Source: Thermodesulfovibrio sp. (GTDB taxonomy: Bacteria; Nitrospirota; Thermodesulfovibrionia; Thermodesulfovibrionales; Thermodesulfovibrionaceae). From it: DNA of 64,000 bases. The position numbers and the translations under genes were made by a program. The notes under the pieces were generated by a model. The model was not told the DNA's origin, did not search any database, and saw nothing but the letters and a program-made list of their open reading frames with translations. Positions 56,192 to 64,000 of this stretch are shown here, one piece after another (position 1 is the stretch's first letter; each line of letters opens with the position of its first letter). Where the stretch lies: contig DYFF01000002.1 in the NCBI GenBank assembly GCA_020725335.1, positions 62,001-126,000 on the forward strand, given 5' to 3'.

Positions 56192-58596
56192 GGTTCTATC
56201 AGGCCTCCTTTATATCCATACATTTGCATTCTTTTTATCTGAAGCTCTTTTGCTGAAATACCAAAAAGGGCTTCAGCAATTTCACTTATTCGTGCTTTTA
56301 CTTCACCATCTTTAACTATTATACATAGTTCATTGTCATAAATCTGAATCTTTTCAATAAAATCTTTTAGTGAATAGGACTTATAGTTTCTTTTTATCTC
56401 GATTCTTTCTATATCAATCTGAGGTATCGTAGGAGGATTAATAATCATATACTCATATGCCTGGACAAAGGCGCTTAAAGCAGGTGTTACACCCTCGATT
56501 ATCTTAGCGTACTTAATCTTTATTCCTTCAGGTAAAAGATTATTTAATCTTACAATGTATTCTGATTTAAAGTCTCCGTATATTTTTAGATCAAAATATT
56601 CTGATTCACTTTCTATCCCAACAGGAAGGGAAGGGCAGAAGGATATTTCAGGCTTAGGATGAAAACCCTTTGATAACACAAAAGGAATGTTAGCTCTTCT
56701 CAATATTCTCGTAAGTAAATTAGCAAGTTCAAGTTGGGAAAGATACTTCATTTCTCCTAATTTAGTATGACAGAATCTAATCACCTTCACAGGTATTTCT
56801 TCTTGAATTCTCTCAGGTTCTGAATATGACTTTATAATAATTTCTCCTTCTGTTTTTCTACCGTCATCCCATTTACAGTTTAAACCGCATCCTTCACATT
56901 TTACATTGCACTCTTTTGTTTTTTCACTCCTCAATGCTCTTTCAAATTCTCTTACTAAAAACTCCTTTTTTACTCCTGTATCTACGAAATCCCAAGGGAG
57001 AGCTTCAAAAATTGAGTAATTTTTAGTTGCTTTAGAAAATAGGTCAATCCCTGTATCATCCATTGCAGAAAGCCATCTTTTAAAATTAAAAAGGTCTGTC
57101 CAGGCTGATAGAACTTCTCCTTTCTCCCATGCCTTATAAATAACTTCGCTAACCTTTTCATCTCCTCTTGAAATAGCAGCCTCAAGAATGCTCATTTTAG
57201 GGTTGTGTCCTTTGTAGTGAATTTTACTTTTTTGAAAATTACTTTTTATGAATTCAAGTTTAGTTTTCATTTCATCAAAGGGGATCTGTCCAAGCCATTG
57301 AAAGGGTGTATGGGGCTTAGGAATAAAAGGTGAAACAGTAATGTTTAGGTCGACAAATTTTTTTGTAAAAGTCTTTGCAAACTTTAGAATCCTCTTTGAC
57401 AAATTAACAATTTCTCCAATATCTTCCTCTGTTTCCGTGGGAAGTCCTATCATAAAATAGAGCTTTATACTAAGCCATCCTTCTTCAAAAAGAAGTGCGC
57501 AGGCTCTCTCAATGTCCTCATTTGATATATTTTTGTTTATTATCAATCTAAGCCTTTCTGTTGCTGCCTCTGGTGCAATTGTAAAGCCTGTTTTCCTTGC
57601 AAATTTTATCTTTTTAAGAAGTTCCTTAGTTACCCTGTCAACTCTGATAGAAGGTAACGATACTGCAACACCTTGGGCAAAAAAGGTTTTATTTAAAATA
57701 TCAATCAGTTCTATAAGATAGGGATAGTGTCCGATACTAAAGGAAAGAAGAGAGACTTCTTCATAACCTGTATTTTCTATTGATTTTTTTGCTATGTCTA
57801 AAACTTTTTCAGGTGTTCTCAGCCTGAGAGGCCTGTAAATCATTCCTGCTTGACAGAATCTACATCCAGATGGACAACCCCGGGATACTTCTATAGATAT
57901 TCGATCATGAACAATCTTTATGTATGGAAGTATTGGAGTAGTAGGGAAATCAGCCTGATCTAAATGCTTTACATAGCGTCGTTTTACATTTCTTTTACCA
58001 ACCATAGGAACATAAAAACCTTCAATTTGAGTAATTGCATTAAGTAATTCTTCTTTTTTGTTACCAGAGATTTTCCATTCCCTGTAAAGGTTTATTAGTT
58101 CAACAACTGCCTCTTCGCCTTCTCCAATTAAAAAGGCATCCATAAACTCAGACAAGGGCAAAGGATTTGATGCACATGGCCCACCGCCTATTATGATTGG
58201 ATACTTTTGCGAGAGTCTGTCTTGCCATTTGAGAGGGATTTGTCCCAGACTAAGCATATTAAGCACCGAGGGATAAGAAAGTTCATACTGAAGGCTAAAG
58301 CCTGCAATATCAAAATTTTTAAGTGGAGTTTTTGTTTCAAGTGAATATAGAGGCATTTTTTCATGTCTCATATAATTCTGTAAATCAATCCATGGAGAAA
58401 ATACTCTTTCTGCATGAACATCTGGAATTTTGTTTAGAATATGATAGAGAATTTTAAGCCCAACATGGGACATGCCTATTTCATATATGTCAGGGAAGCA
58501 TAGGGCAAATTTTATGAGATTTTTACCGTACTTTAATACAGAATTAATTTCTCTGTTTATATATCTTGTTGGTTTTTCAAAATAAAGAAGATTCAT
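56188..58596 (-). CDS. TIGR03960-type radical SAM protein fused to DUF2344
   Basis: 802-residue fusion. The N-terminal part has a B12-binding-like region (about 30-160) and the radical SAM cluster motif in EVSRGCPSGCRFCQAGMIYR (about 235-255). A second Cys group, CNVKCEGCGLNC, lies near 560. The C-terminal 210 residues (KLGEMKYLSQLELANLLTRI, SKGFHPKPEISFCPSLPVG) are a DUF2344 domain. In many bacteria this pair adjoins RNase G, as here. Substrate unknown, probably RNA or a translation factor. Confidence 0.92.
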   Translation of the reverse strand: MNLLYFEKPTRYINREINSVLKYGKNLIKFALCFPDIYEIGMSHVGLKILYHILNKIPDVHAERVFSPWIDLQNYMRHEKMPLYSLETKTPLKNFDIAGFSLQYELSYPSVLNMLSLGQIPLKWQDRLSQKYPIIIGGGPCASNPLPLSEFMDAFLIGEGEEAVVELINLYREWKISGNKKEELLNAITQIEGFYVPMVGKRNVKRRYVKHLDQADFPTTPILPYIKIVHDRISIEVSRGCPSGCRFCQAGMIYRPLRLRTPEKVLDIAKKSIENTGYEEVSLLSFSIGHYPYLIELIDILNKTFFAQGVAVSLPSIRVDRVTKELLKKIKFARKTGFTIAPEAATERLRLIINKNISNEDIERACALLFEEGWLSIKLYFMIGLPTETEEDIGEIVNLSKRILKFAKTFTKKFVDLNITVSPFIPKPHTPFQWLGQIPFDEMKTKLEFIKSNFQKSKIHYKGHNPKMSILEAAISRGDEKVSEVIYKAWEKGEVLSAWTDLFNFKRWLSAMDDTGIDLFSKATKNYSIFEALPWDFVDTGVKKEFLVREFERALRSEKTKECNVKCEGCGLNCKWDDGRKTEGEIIIKSYSEPERIQEEIPVKVIRFCHTKLGEMKYLSQLELANLLTRILRRANIPFVLSKGFHPKPEISFCPSLPVGIESESEYFDLKIYGDFKSEYIVRLNNLLPEGIKIKYAKIIEGVTPALSAFVQAYEYMIINPPTIPQIDIERIEIKRNYKSYSLKDFIEKIQIYDNELCIIVKDGEVKARISEIAEALFGISAKELQIKRMQMYGYKGGLIEP

Positions 58597-58689
58597 AAAT
58601 TAATTAAAACAGAGGTTAAGATTTTAAAGCAATTATTAAAGAAGAGGTAAGCTGATAAATTATCTATTATAGAATGTAATTCAAAGTTT

Positions 58690-58715
58690 TTCTGGGGGGA
58701 GGAAATCCCCCAGAA
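58690..58715. repeat. Strong stem-loop just after the flgE stop
   Basis: A 9-bp stem (TTCTGGGGG with CCCCCAGAA) and an 8-base loop start 2 bases beyond the flgE stop codon. On the flgE transcript the sequence after the stem is AAAAC rather than a U-run, so it resembles a 3' end-protecting hairpin more than a textbook intrinsic terminator. It may still end the flagellar transcript with Rho or processing. Confidence 0.55.
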
Positions 58716-58717
58716 GA

Positions 58718-59977
58718 TTATCTTACTATATTCATCAATTCATTAAGCATATTGTCTGTAGTCGTAATAACCCTAACATTTGCCTGATAGGCTCTCTGCG
58801 CTGCAATCATTCGGATGAATTCCTCAGCAAGATCTACATTACTTGATTCAAGGGAATTTGCGTATATAGTTCCAACTCCTACTGTTCCTGGTGCTCCTAA
58901 GGTAGGACTTCCTGAGGAATAGGATTCAAGATATAAATTGCTACCTGCCTTTGTTAAATTATGAGGTGCTACAAACTTTGCAAGTACTACTTGGGCAACA
59001 TTCTTAACCTGTCCATTAGTAAAAACTCCTGATATTACTCCGTTCTGATCGACTGTAACAGCTATAAGATTACCTGATGAGTAACCATTCTGAGTTTGGA
59101 AAACAACAGCATTTGGAGAACCGTATTGAGTTGTATCTTGAAAGTTTAGTGTAATATCTGAACTTTGTGCTCCCCAGGGTGTAAAATCAAAAGTAAAGGA
59201 AGTAGCTGGAGGGTCAGTAGTAAGTTTACCTGTATCATCAAAAGTTAAATTAAATGAACCAACCTCTGTATAGTTTGGATTAGTGGGGTCATTACTTGTG
59301 TCATAAATTACATGGGCATCCCAAGTATTTACATCTGTCTTTGTAAAATAGCTATAAACAATATGAGGATTGCCTAAACTATCGTAAACAGTTATGGCAG
59401 TGGAATAGTTATAAGCATCTACGCTTGGTAAATTGGAACCTGCTGTAAAAGTCCAAGTTTTAGTTGCTTCTCTCGAATCAAGATTAAGTTGAGTTTTTAT
59501 TTCTGTTGTTGCTGTTGGATCACTCATCAAACCTGCAAGATAGACATCTCCTATCCCACCTGTTACATTACCTGTGGAATCCATCAGATAAGCTTGTAAC
59601 CGATAACCGTTAGAGTCAACCACATATCCGTCTTTGTCCAATCTAAATTGTCCTGCCCTTGTATAATAAGTGGGACCATTTACTTGCTTTACAACAAAAA
59701 ACCCATCTCCTTCTATTGCTAAATCAAGAGGATTAGCTGTTGTCTCAAGAGTGCCCTGAGTGAACATTTTTTGAATATCAATAATCATTGTTCCACGACC
59801 AACTTGCATTGCCGAAGAACCACTTAGGGTTTGGCTTAATATGTCTCCAAAATTTGCTCGGCTTGCTTTAAATCCAACGGTGTTTGCATTAGCAATATTA
59901 TCTCCAATAACTGAAAGAGCAAGGCCGTTAGCATTAAGTCCGCTAATTCCTGAAAATAAAGATGTTAACATTGCCAT
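58718..59977 (-). CDS. flgE: Flagellar hook protein FlgE
   Basis: Builds the hook. 419 residues. The N-terminal rod/hook motif SLFSGISGLNANGLALSVIG with NIANANTVGFKASRANF (7-42) and the C-terminal NVDLAEEFIRMIAAQRAYQA plus NVRVITTTDNMLNELM form the coiled-coil ends. The middle is Thr/Ser/Asn-rich. AGGAGG precedes the ATG. It ends the fliH-to-flgE flagellar run. Confidence 0.96.
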   Translation of the reverse strand: MAMLTSLFSGISGLNANGLALSVIGDNIANANTVGFKASRANFGDILSQTLSGSSAMQVGRGTMIIDIQKMFTQGTLETTANPLDLAIEGDGFFVVKQVNGPTYYTRAGQFRLDKDGYVVDSNGYRLQAYLMDSTGNVTGGIGDVYLAGLMSDPTATTEIKTQLNLDSREATKTWTFTAGSNLPSVDAYNYSTAITVYDSLGNPHIVYSYFTKTDVNTWDAHVIYDTSNDPTNPNYTEVGSFNLTFDDTGKLTTDPPATSFTFDFTPWGAQSSDITLNFQDTTQYGSPNAVVFQTQNGYSSGNLIAVTVDQNGVISGVFTNGQVKNVAQVVLAKFVAPHNLTKAGSNLYLESYSSGSPTLGAPGTVGVGTIYANSLESSNVDLAEEFIRMIAAQRAYQANVRVITTTDNMLNELMNIVR

Positions 59978-59988
59978 TTTATCACCTC

Positions 59989-60402
59989 CTAAGCTTTAAT
60001 TTCCCTTATTTGACTCATTGATATGTAAGTGTTGCCAACATTTATTTTTAGCTTCCCGTCTTCTAATGCAATCCCCTGAGCTACATATTCTTTGCCGTCA
60101 GTTGTACTTACTGTTTTACCAATGATATTTGAACCAATCATTAAGGCATTAGAGTAAATTTGATAGGTAGCTAAATCCTGCAGTGTAGAATTCATATTTA
60201 TAATCTGTTCAAGGGTTGTCATAGCAGTTAATTGTCCCATAAACTCTGTATCTTTTAATGGATTTAAAGGGTCTTGATACTTAAGTTGAGCTGTAAGAAG
60301 TTTTAGAAAAGCTTCTTTGTCAAGTTTATTGCTCCCTGTAGTTGATTTGTTATTCTGTACAGTGTACAAAGGATTGTCAAAGACTGATGTTATTTCTGAC
60401 AT
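59989..60402 (-). CDS. flgD: Flagellar hook cap protein FlgD
   Basis: Caps the growing hook. 137 residues, shorter than the 220-residue enterobacterial form: it has the N-terminal LDKEAFLKLLTAQLKYQDPL with NPLKDTEFMGQLTAMTTLEQ (about 27-66), then only about 70 residues, so the usual Ig-like cap domain is missing or reduced. It lies between fliK (12-bp gap) and flgE (11-bp gap). Confidence 0.92.
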   Translation of the reverse strand: MSEITSVFDNPLYTVQNNKSTTGSNKLDKEAFLKLLTAQLKYQDPLNPLKDTEFMGQLTAMTTLEQIINMNSTLQDLATYQIYSNALMIGSNIIGKTVSTTDGKEYVAQGIALEDGKLKINVGNTYISMSQIREIKA

Positions 60403-60414
60403 AATTTACTCCTC

Positions 60415-61479
60415 CTATGCAAAATATTCATAAAATTTTTGATTATTTTTATTTTTTCTCTGCCCTTGTCCATAAGATGAGTCGGAATAGCCCTTTTGAT
60501 CACGTGTTAAATCAAGTAGAAAATCTGAAATTTTTACCCCAGAGGATTGGAGGTTATTTTTAATCTCAGGTATAAGATTTGTTAACATCTCCTTAACATG
60601 AGGATAATCAACCTTCATATCAGCTCTTACTCCTGAGCTATCCATAGAGAGTTTAATAAGGATTTTGCCGAGTTCAGGAGGTTCAAGATGTACAATAAGC
60701 GTTTTTTGTGAGGTAGAAAGTGCCTTGAAAATAATGTCTGGTATTTCATTAAGTTTTGTTAAAGGAAGTTCTGCTTTTTGTTGAATATTGTTGTATTGAA
60801 GAGTTTCTGTAGAATTGAGATTTAACTGTGATGATAAGTTCTCACTATTTATTTTTTGATGTTTGATTATTTGATTTTCATCTATCGTTACTTTTTCATT
60901 TTTTAAAGATTCAATACTAATTAAATTGTTTTTTATAGAATCTGAAGTCTCTGTTATCTTTTCAATTTCTTTGTTAGAGATTGAGGAAGACATTTCTAAA
61001 GAATTTTTATTCTTCTGGGAAGTTATAATTTTAAAAATCTCTTTGATATTATTTTTTTCTAAATTTATTAAAACATTCTCAGTAGAGTTATCGGTGGCAG
61101 AAAAATTCTGATTATCTTTGCTTGCAAGTTTTAAACTTTCTAAAACATCATTTAATTCCACTTGCCCTGATTTAAGGAGTTCATATAGAGAATATAAGCC
61201 TTCCTTTTGAATTTTCATATTTTCAAAAAATTTATCTAAATTAGCTATATCCTGAGATGTCAACATGGAAAAAGGTAAAAAAGGTGTAAAAATAATGTTT
61301 CCAGAATCTGGGTTTTTTTGATTTTCAAGCAGCATTTTAAATAGTTCTTTTAAAAATCCTTCAATTTCTAATTTGGTTTCAGATAAATTTGGGTTCGAAT
61401 AGTTATTTAGATTTAATCCACTGAGATTTATGTTTATTGTATTAATCATGAAATAATATATATTCAAGTTCCATGCCAT
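60415..61479 (-). CDS. fliK: Flagellar hook-length control protein FliK
   Basis: 354 residues; measures hook length and switches export specificity. The N-terminal two thirds are rich in Asn, Ser and Lys with little conservation. The C-terminal Flg_hook domain (about 250-335) has LIVHLEPPELGKILIKLSMD followed by SSGVRADMKVDYPHVKEML. No ribosome site is visible at either candidate ATG (61477-61479 or ten codons later, MINTININLSG), so the start is uncertain. Confidence 0.85.
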   Translation of the reverse strand: MAWNLNIYYFMINTININLSGLNLNNYSNPNLSETKLEIEGFLKELFKMLLENQKNPDSGNIIFTPFLPFSMLTSQDIANLDKFFENMKIQKEGLYSLYELLKSGQVELNDVLESLKLASKDNQNFSATDNSTENVLINLEKNNIKEIFKIITSQKNKNSLEMSSSISNKEIEKITETSDSIKNNLISIESLKNEKVTIDENQIIKHQKINSENLSSQLNLNSTETLQYNNIQQKAELPLTKLNEIPDIIFKALSTSQKTLIVHLEPPELGKILIKLSMDSSGVRADMKVDYPHVKEMLTNLIPEIKNNLQSSGVKISDFLLDLTRDQKGYSDSSYGQGQRKNKNNQKFYEYFA

Positions 61480-61546
61480 AATAAAAATTTAAATTTTTCG
61501 AGCTTTTACGGGGTTTTATCAAATCAAAAGGAAGGGAAAATTTTTC

Positions 61547-62005
61547 CTACTTGGATGCCTTTTCCTTAATAATCACTATTCTTTTTGATATTATAGCAGC
61601 TTTTTCTGGATTAACATTAGCAAGAATTTTGGCTGCCTGACGAGGTTTAATGGCAAGGATAAGAGTAGTAGCTGTGTCATCATCGAGTTTTTCAAGACGA
61701 GCTGCTGCTTCTTCAGGAGGCATAGATTCATATATTTTAGCCAGTCTCTGGTAATTTTCACTTCTTGCTTTTTCAAGTTGAGCTTTTATTTCTTCTTGTT
61801 CTTTTATTTTTACATTTATTTCTTCACGAAGCTTTTTTAATTCTTCAATTTTTTTAGAGAGGTCTTCTTGTATTATTTTCGCTCTTTCTTCTTCAATAGA
61901 GGGATTTTGATTTTCTTTAGGTATAGTTTGCTGCCCAATAATTGTTCCAGCTGCGATACCGAAAACAGTTATGAATATTGCTAATAAAATAGATTTTTTT
62001 AACAT
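61547..62005 (-). CDS. MotE-like flagellar protein with MgtE-N domain
   Basis: 152 residues. A signal/anchor helix lies at about 5-24, a Glu/Lys-rich coiled coil at 35-90, and a C-terminal MgtE intracellular N-like domain (YESMPPEEAAARLEKLDDDT then ALILAIKP-type LILAIKPRQAAKIL). Such proteins sit next to fliJ and fliI and help stator or export function. It shares one base with fliJ. Confidence 0.85.
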   Translation of the reverse strand: MLKKSILLAIFITVFGIAAGTIIGQQTIPKENQNPSIEEERAKIIQEDLSKKIEELKKLREEINVKIKEQEEIKAQLEKARSENYQRLAKIYESMPPEEAAARLEKLDDDTATTLILAIKPRQAAKILANVNPEKAAIISKRIVIIKEKASK

Positions 62006-62427
62006 TAAATGCTCCTAAATCTTCCAGAAAATATGTCAGAAATCATCTTTTCTTCGAGTTTTTCTCTTTCTTTTTTAATTAGTAAAATCAATTTTTCGTA
62101 AAGTCTTTCAACCTTCTTTCTTTCTTTGAAAGATGCTTCGTAAATTTGTCTTTGCTTTTCCACTTCTTCTTCAATTGTTTTTAAAATTTCTTTTGCTTCA
62201 TTAATTAAATTTGTGAGATATTGGATTTCATTATAAATAGCATTAAGTTCATTTGATGTCATCTGCCCTTCTTTTTTCTGATTGATATAATCGAACCTTT
62301 CTTCTATCTCATTAATATAATTTTCAATATTTTTCATCTCTAACAAAAATTTTGTATATTTTTGTTTTTCCACTTCCTCTTCCCATTCTTTGAGTTTTAA
62401 AATCATATTTAAAGTGTTTTTGTTCAT
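62005..62427 (-). CDS. fliJ: Flagellar export protein FliJ
   Basis: 140 residues of almost continuous coiled coil (for example KEWEEEVEKQKYTKFLLEMK and EKLILLIKKEREKLEEKMIS), the gamma-subunit-like stalk of the flagellar export ATPase. Sequence conservation is low in this family; identification depends on length, coiled-coil character and position directly after fliI (2-bp gap). Confidence 0.8.
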   Translation of the reverse strand: MNKNTLNMILKLKEWEEEVEKQKYTKFLLEMKNIENYINEIEERFDYINQKKEGQMTSNELNAIYNEIQYLTNLINEAKEILKTIEEEVEKQRQIYEASFKERKKVERLYEKLILLIKKEREKLEEKMISDIFSGRFRSI

Positions 62428-62429
62428 TG

Positions 62430-63743
62430 TTATTTAAAAAGTTCAAACAGTTCTTTTATGCTATCATCAATGCTTGCCTTTTTATTTATATGTTGTTTTA
62501 GAAATTCATTAATTCGGTCAATCATTTTTATTGCTTGGTCTACTTGTGGATTCGTTCCTTCCTTATAAGCACCAATACTTATTACGTCTTCATATTTAGA
62601 ATAGGTAGCTAAAATATCAAGTAATTTGCCAGCAATTTTTATATGCTTTTCGTCAACTATATCTTTCATTATTCTGCTAATACTCTTCAAGACATCTATC
62701 GCAGGATAGTGATTTCTGTTTGCTAAATCTCTTGAAAGTACTATATGTCCATCCAGAATAGATCTTGCAGCATCTGTTACTGGATCTGTGAGATCATCTC
62801 CTTCAACTAAAACCGTATATATGCCGGTTATTGACCCTCCGCTTTTGGTTACACCAACTCTTTCAAGAAGCTTTGGCATTAATTTGAAAACTGACGGTGG
62901 ATAGCCTTTCATAGTTGGTGGTTCACCTGCAGCAAGTCCTATTTCTCTTTGAGCCATTGCAAATCTTGTTAGAGAGTCCATTAAAAGAAGCACATCTTTA
63001 CCTTTTTCTCTAAAATATTCTGCAATTGCGGTTGCAACAAATGCTCCTCTTATCCTTGCAAGTGCTGGAGTATCAGAAGTAGAAACAACAATTACAGATT
63101 TTTTTAAACCATCTTCCCCTAAGTCTTTTTCAATAAACTCTCTTACTTCTCTTCCTCTTTCACCAATTAGTGCTATAACATTTATATCAGCAGATGTATA
63201 TCTTGCTATCATCCCAAGTAGAACACTTTTGCCAACTCCACTGCCTGCCATTATTCCGATTTTTTGTCCTTTCCCACAGGTAAGCAGGGCATTTATTGCT
63301 CTAATTCCAAGGTCAAGAGGTTCTTTAATAATTTCTCTTTCAAGAGGATTTATTGCTTCCCTATATATAGGATAGGGTATACCAGTTAGAGGAATTGTGC
63401 TGTCAAGAGGATTGCCTATGCCATCAATTATTCTTCCTAATATGCGATTATCAATTTTTATGTAACTTTGTTTACCCTTTAAGAAGATTTTATCTCCTGG
63501 CTTAATTCCGTATATGTCACCAAGTGGTGAAAGCAGTGTTATATTATTTTTAAAGCCTACTACCTCTGCTTCAATAGAATGTTCATTTGAAATGATTTCG
63601 CATATATCTCCTACGCTTGCATTAACACCAACTCCCTCTACTATAAGCCCTACCGCTTTTATTACTTTGCCATAAATTTTTACGGGCTTTATTTGTTCGA
63701 TTATTTTTTCAGTCTTTTGAATAAATGACTGAATTGAGGACAT
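62430..63743 (-). CDS. fliI: Flagellar export ATPase FliI
   Basis: F1-beta-like ATPase of the flagellar type III export apparatus, 437 residues. Walker A is MAGSGVGKSVLLGMIARYT (about 166-184), Walker B DVLLLMDSLTRFAMAQREIG, followed by AAGEPPTMKGYPPSVF and EGDDLTDPVTDAAR. No damage seen. Its first 35 bases overlap the end of fliH. Confidence 0.96.
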   Translation of the reverse strand: MSSIQSFIQKTEKIIEQIKPVKIYGKVIKAVGLIVEGVGVNASVGDICEIISNEHSIEAEVVGFKNNITLLSPLGDIYGIKPGDKIFLKGKQSYIKIDNRILGRIIDGIGNPLDSTIPLTGIPYPIYREAINPLEREIIKEPLDLGIRAINALLTCGKGQKIGIMAGSGVGKSVLLGMIARYTSADINVIALIGERGREVREFIEKDLGEDGLKKSVIVVSTSDTPALARIRGAFVATAIAEYFREKGKDVLLLMDSLTRFAMAQREIGLAAGEPPTMKGYPPSVFKLMPKLLERVGVTKSGGSITGIYTVLVEGDDLTDPVTDAARSILDGHIVLSRDLANRNHYPAIDVLKSISRIMKDIVDEKHIKIAGKLLDILATYSKYEDVISIGAYKEGTNPQVDQAIKMIDRINEFLKQHINKKASIDDSIKELFELFK

Positions 63744-64000
63744 TTTCTATCTCCTTAAATTTCTCTTCTATTGTTGCGTCAATTATCTGTTCTTGAGACT
63801 CAATATAACAACCTCCTTGATTAACATCTGGTGATGTAATAATCTTAATTGAAGGATTATCTGAGATTAATTGATTTAGTTCTTCCGATAGATTTTTAAA
63901 GTCTAAGGGATTAATTTTAATTATAATTTGCTCACTTAAGGTTATTTCTTTTAATGCTTCTTTTATTATATTTAAGATGATTTTTTCATTAATTGATATT
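63709..64000 (-). CDS. fliH: Flagellar assembly protein FliH, C-terminal part (cut by window edge)
   Basis: The minus-strand frame open to the right edge encodes 96 residues ending at TGA 63709-63711. It contains ISINEKIILNIIKEALKEIT, IKINPLDFKNLSEELNQLIS and, near the end, GGCYIESQEQIIDATIEEKF. This matches FliH/YscL C termini (GGCxIE followed by the DATxxxK segment). It regulates FliI, whose gene it overlaps by 35 bp. Confidence 0.85.
   Translation of the reverse strand, partial: ISINEKIILNIIKEALKEITLSEQIIIKINPLDFKNLSEELNQLISDNPSIKIITSPDVNQGGCYIESQEQIIDATIEEKFKEIENVLNSVIYSKD

Noticed and set aside
1-64000. CRISPR arrays, rRNA genes, intact insertion sequences, prophage
   Set aside because: No regularly spaced repeats, no rRNA-like stretches and no complete transposase or phage module were seen.

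Overview
This is a low-GC bacterial chromosome window. It encodes flagella, two-component signalling, a periplasmic Tat-exported [NiFe] hydrogenase, formate-tetrahydrofolate ligase, a selenocysteine tRNA and a complete C-P lyase operon. The mix of protein types and the frequent 4-25 bp gene overlaps fit an anaerobic, probably thermophilic Nitrospirota bacterium of the Thermodesulfovibrio kind. That placement is inferred from general protein character, not proven by a marker gene.

Layout. 1-5.6 kb: start of a hydrogenase small subunit, a divergent flavin oxidoreductase, an aroK-aroB-phoB-phoR operon and an exported nuclease. 5.7-15.5 kb: phnF-D-C-E-G-H-I-J-K-L-M on the minus strand, a full phosphonate uptake and C-P lyase system whose permease is two PhnE domains in one chain. 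15.7-19.6 kb: hemL, a TorD-like chaperone, AtpZ, an ATP synthase I-type protein, an unlisted 52-aa membrane protein with a TTG start, and pgi. 20.1-27.2 kb: an array of PAS sensor kinases and receivers. Its right half is decaying: a truncated transposase, a kinase with two frameshifts and a shredded paralog. 27.3-31.0 kb: trpE-trpG-trpD and an unknown protein. 31.1-33.5 kb: selC (tRNA-Sec, UCA anticodon), two small genes and fhs. 33.6-40.9 kb: a Pil-Chp-like chemosensory set without CheR or CheB. 40.9-49.8 kb: a long minus-strand housekeeping run (yacP, PAP2, yggU, yicC, remA, gmk, rpoZ, coaBC, pepP, efp, accB, accC, thiE) whose last gene overlaps the chemosensory genes. 50.1-58.6 kb: cysteine-cluster proteins, HtrA, transaldolase, an Fe-S oxidoreductase subunit, RNase G and a large radical SAM protein. 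58.7-64 kb: flgE, flgD, fliK, a MotE-like gene, fliJ, fliI and the end of fliH.

The most interesting item is at 49875-50087. A minus-strand reading frame for a small protein with two CxxC motifs is interrupted by one in-frame TGA. Ten bases after the TGA lies an 8-bp stem with a 10-nt loop, placed as a bacterial SECIS element would be. With selC in the same window, this is read as a small selenoprotein that ordinary gene callers would miss. It is the first gene of the yacP-to-chemosensory run.

How the genes work together: PhoR/PhoB sense phosphate limitation, and PhnF with PhnCDE and PhnG-M then obtain phosphate from phosphonates. Fhs, selC and the hydrogenase fit an anaerobic formate/H2/C1 metabolism in which selenoproteins matter.
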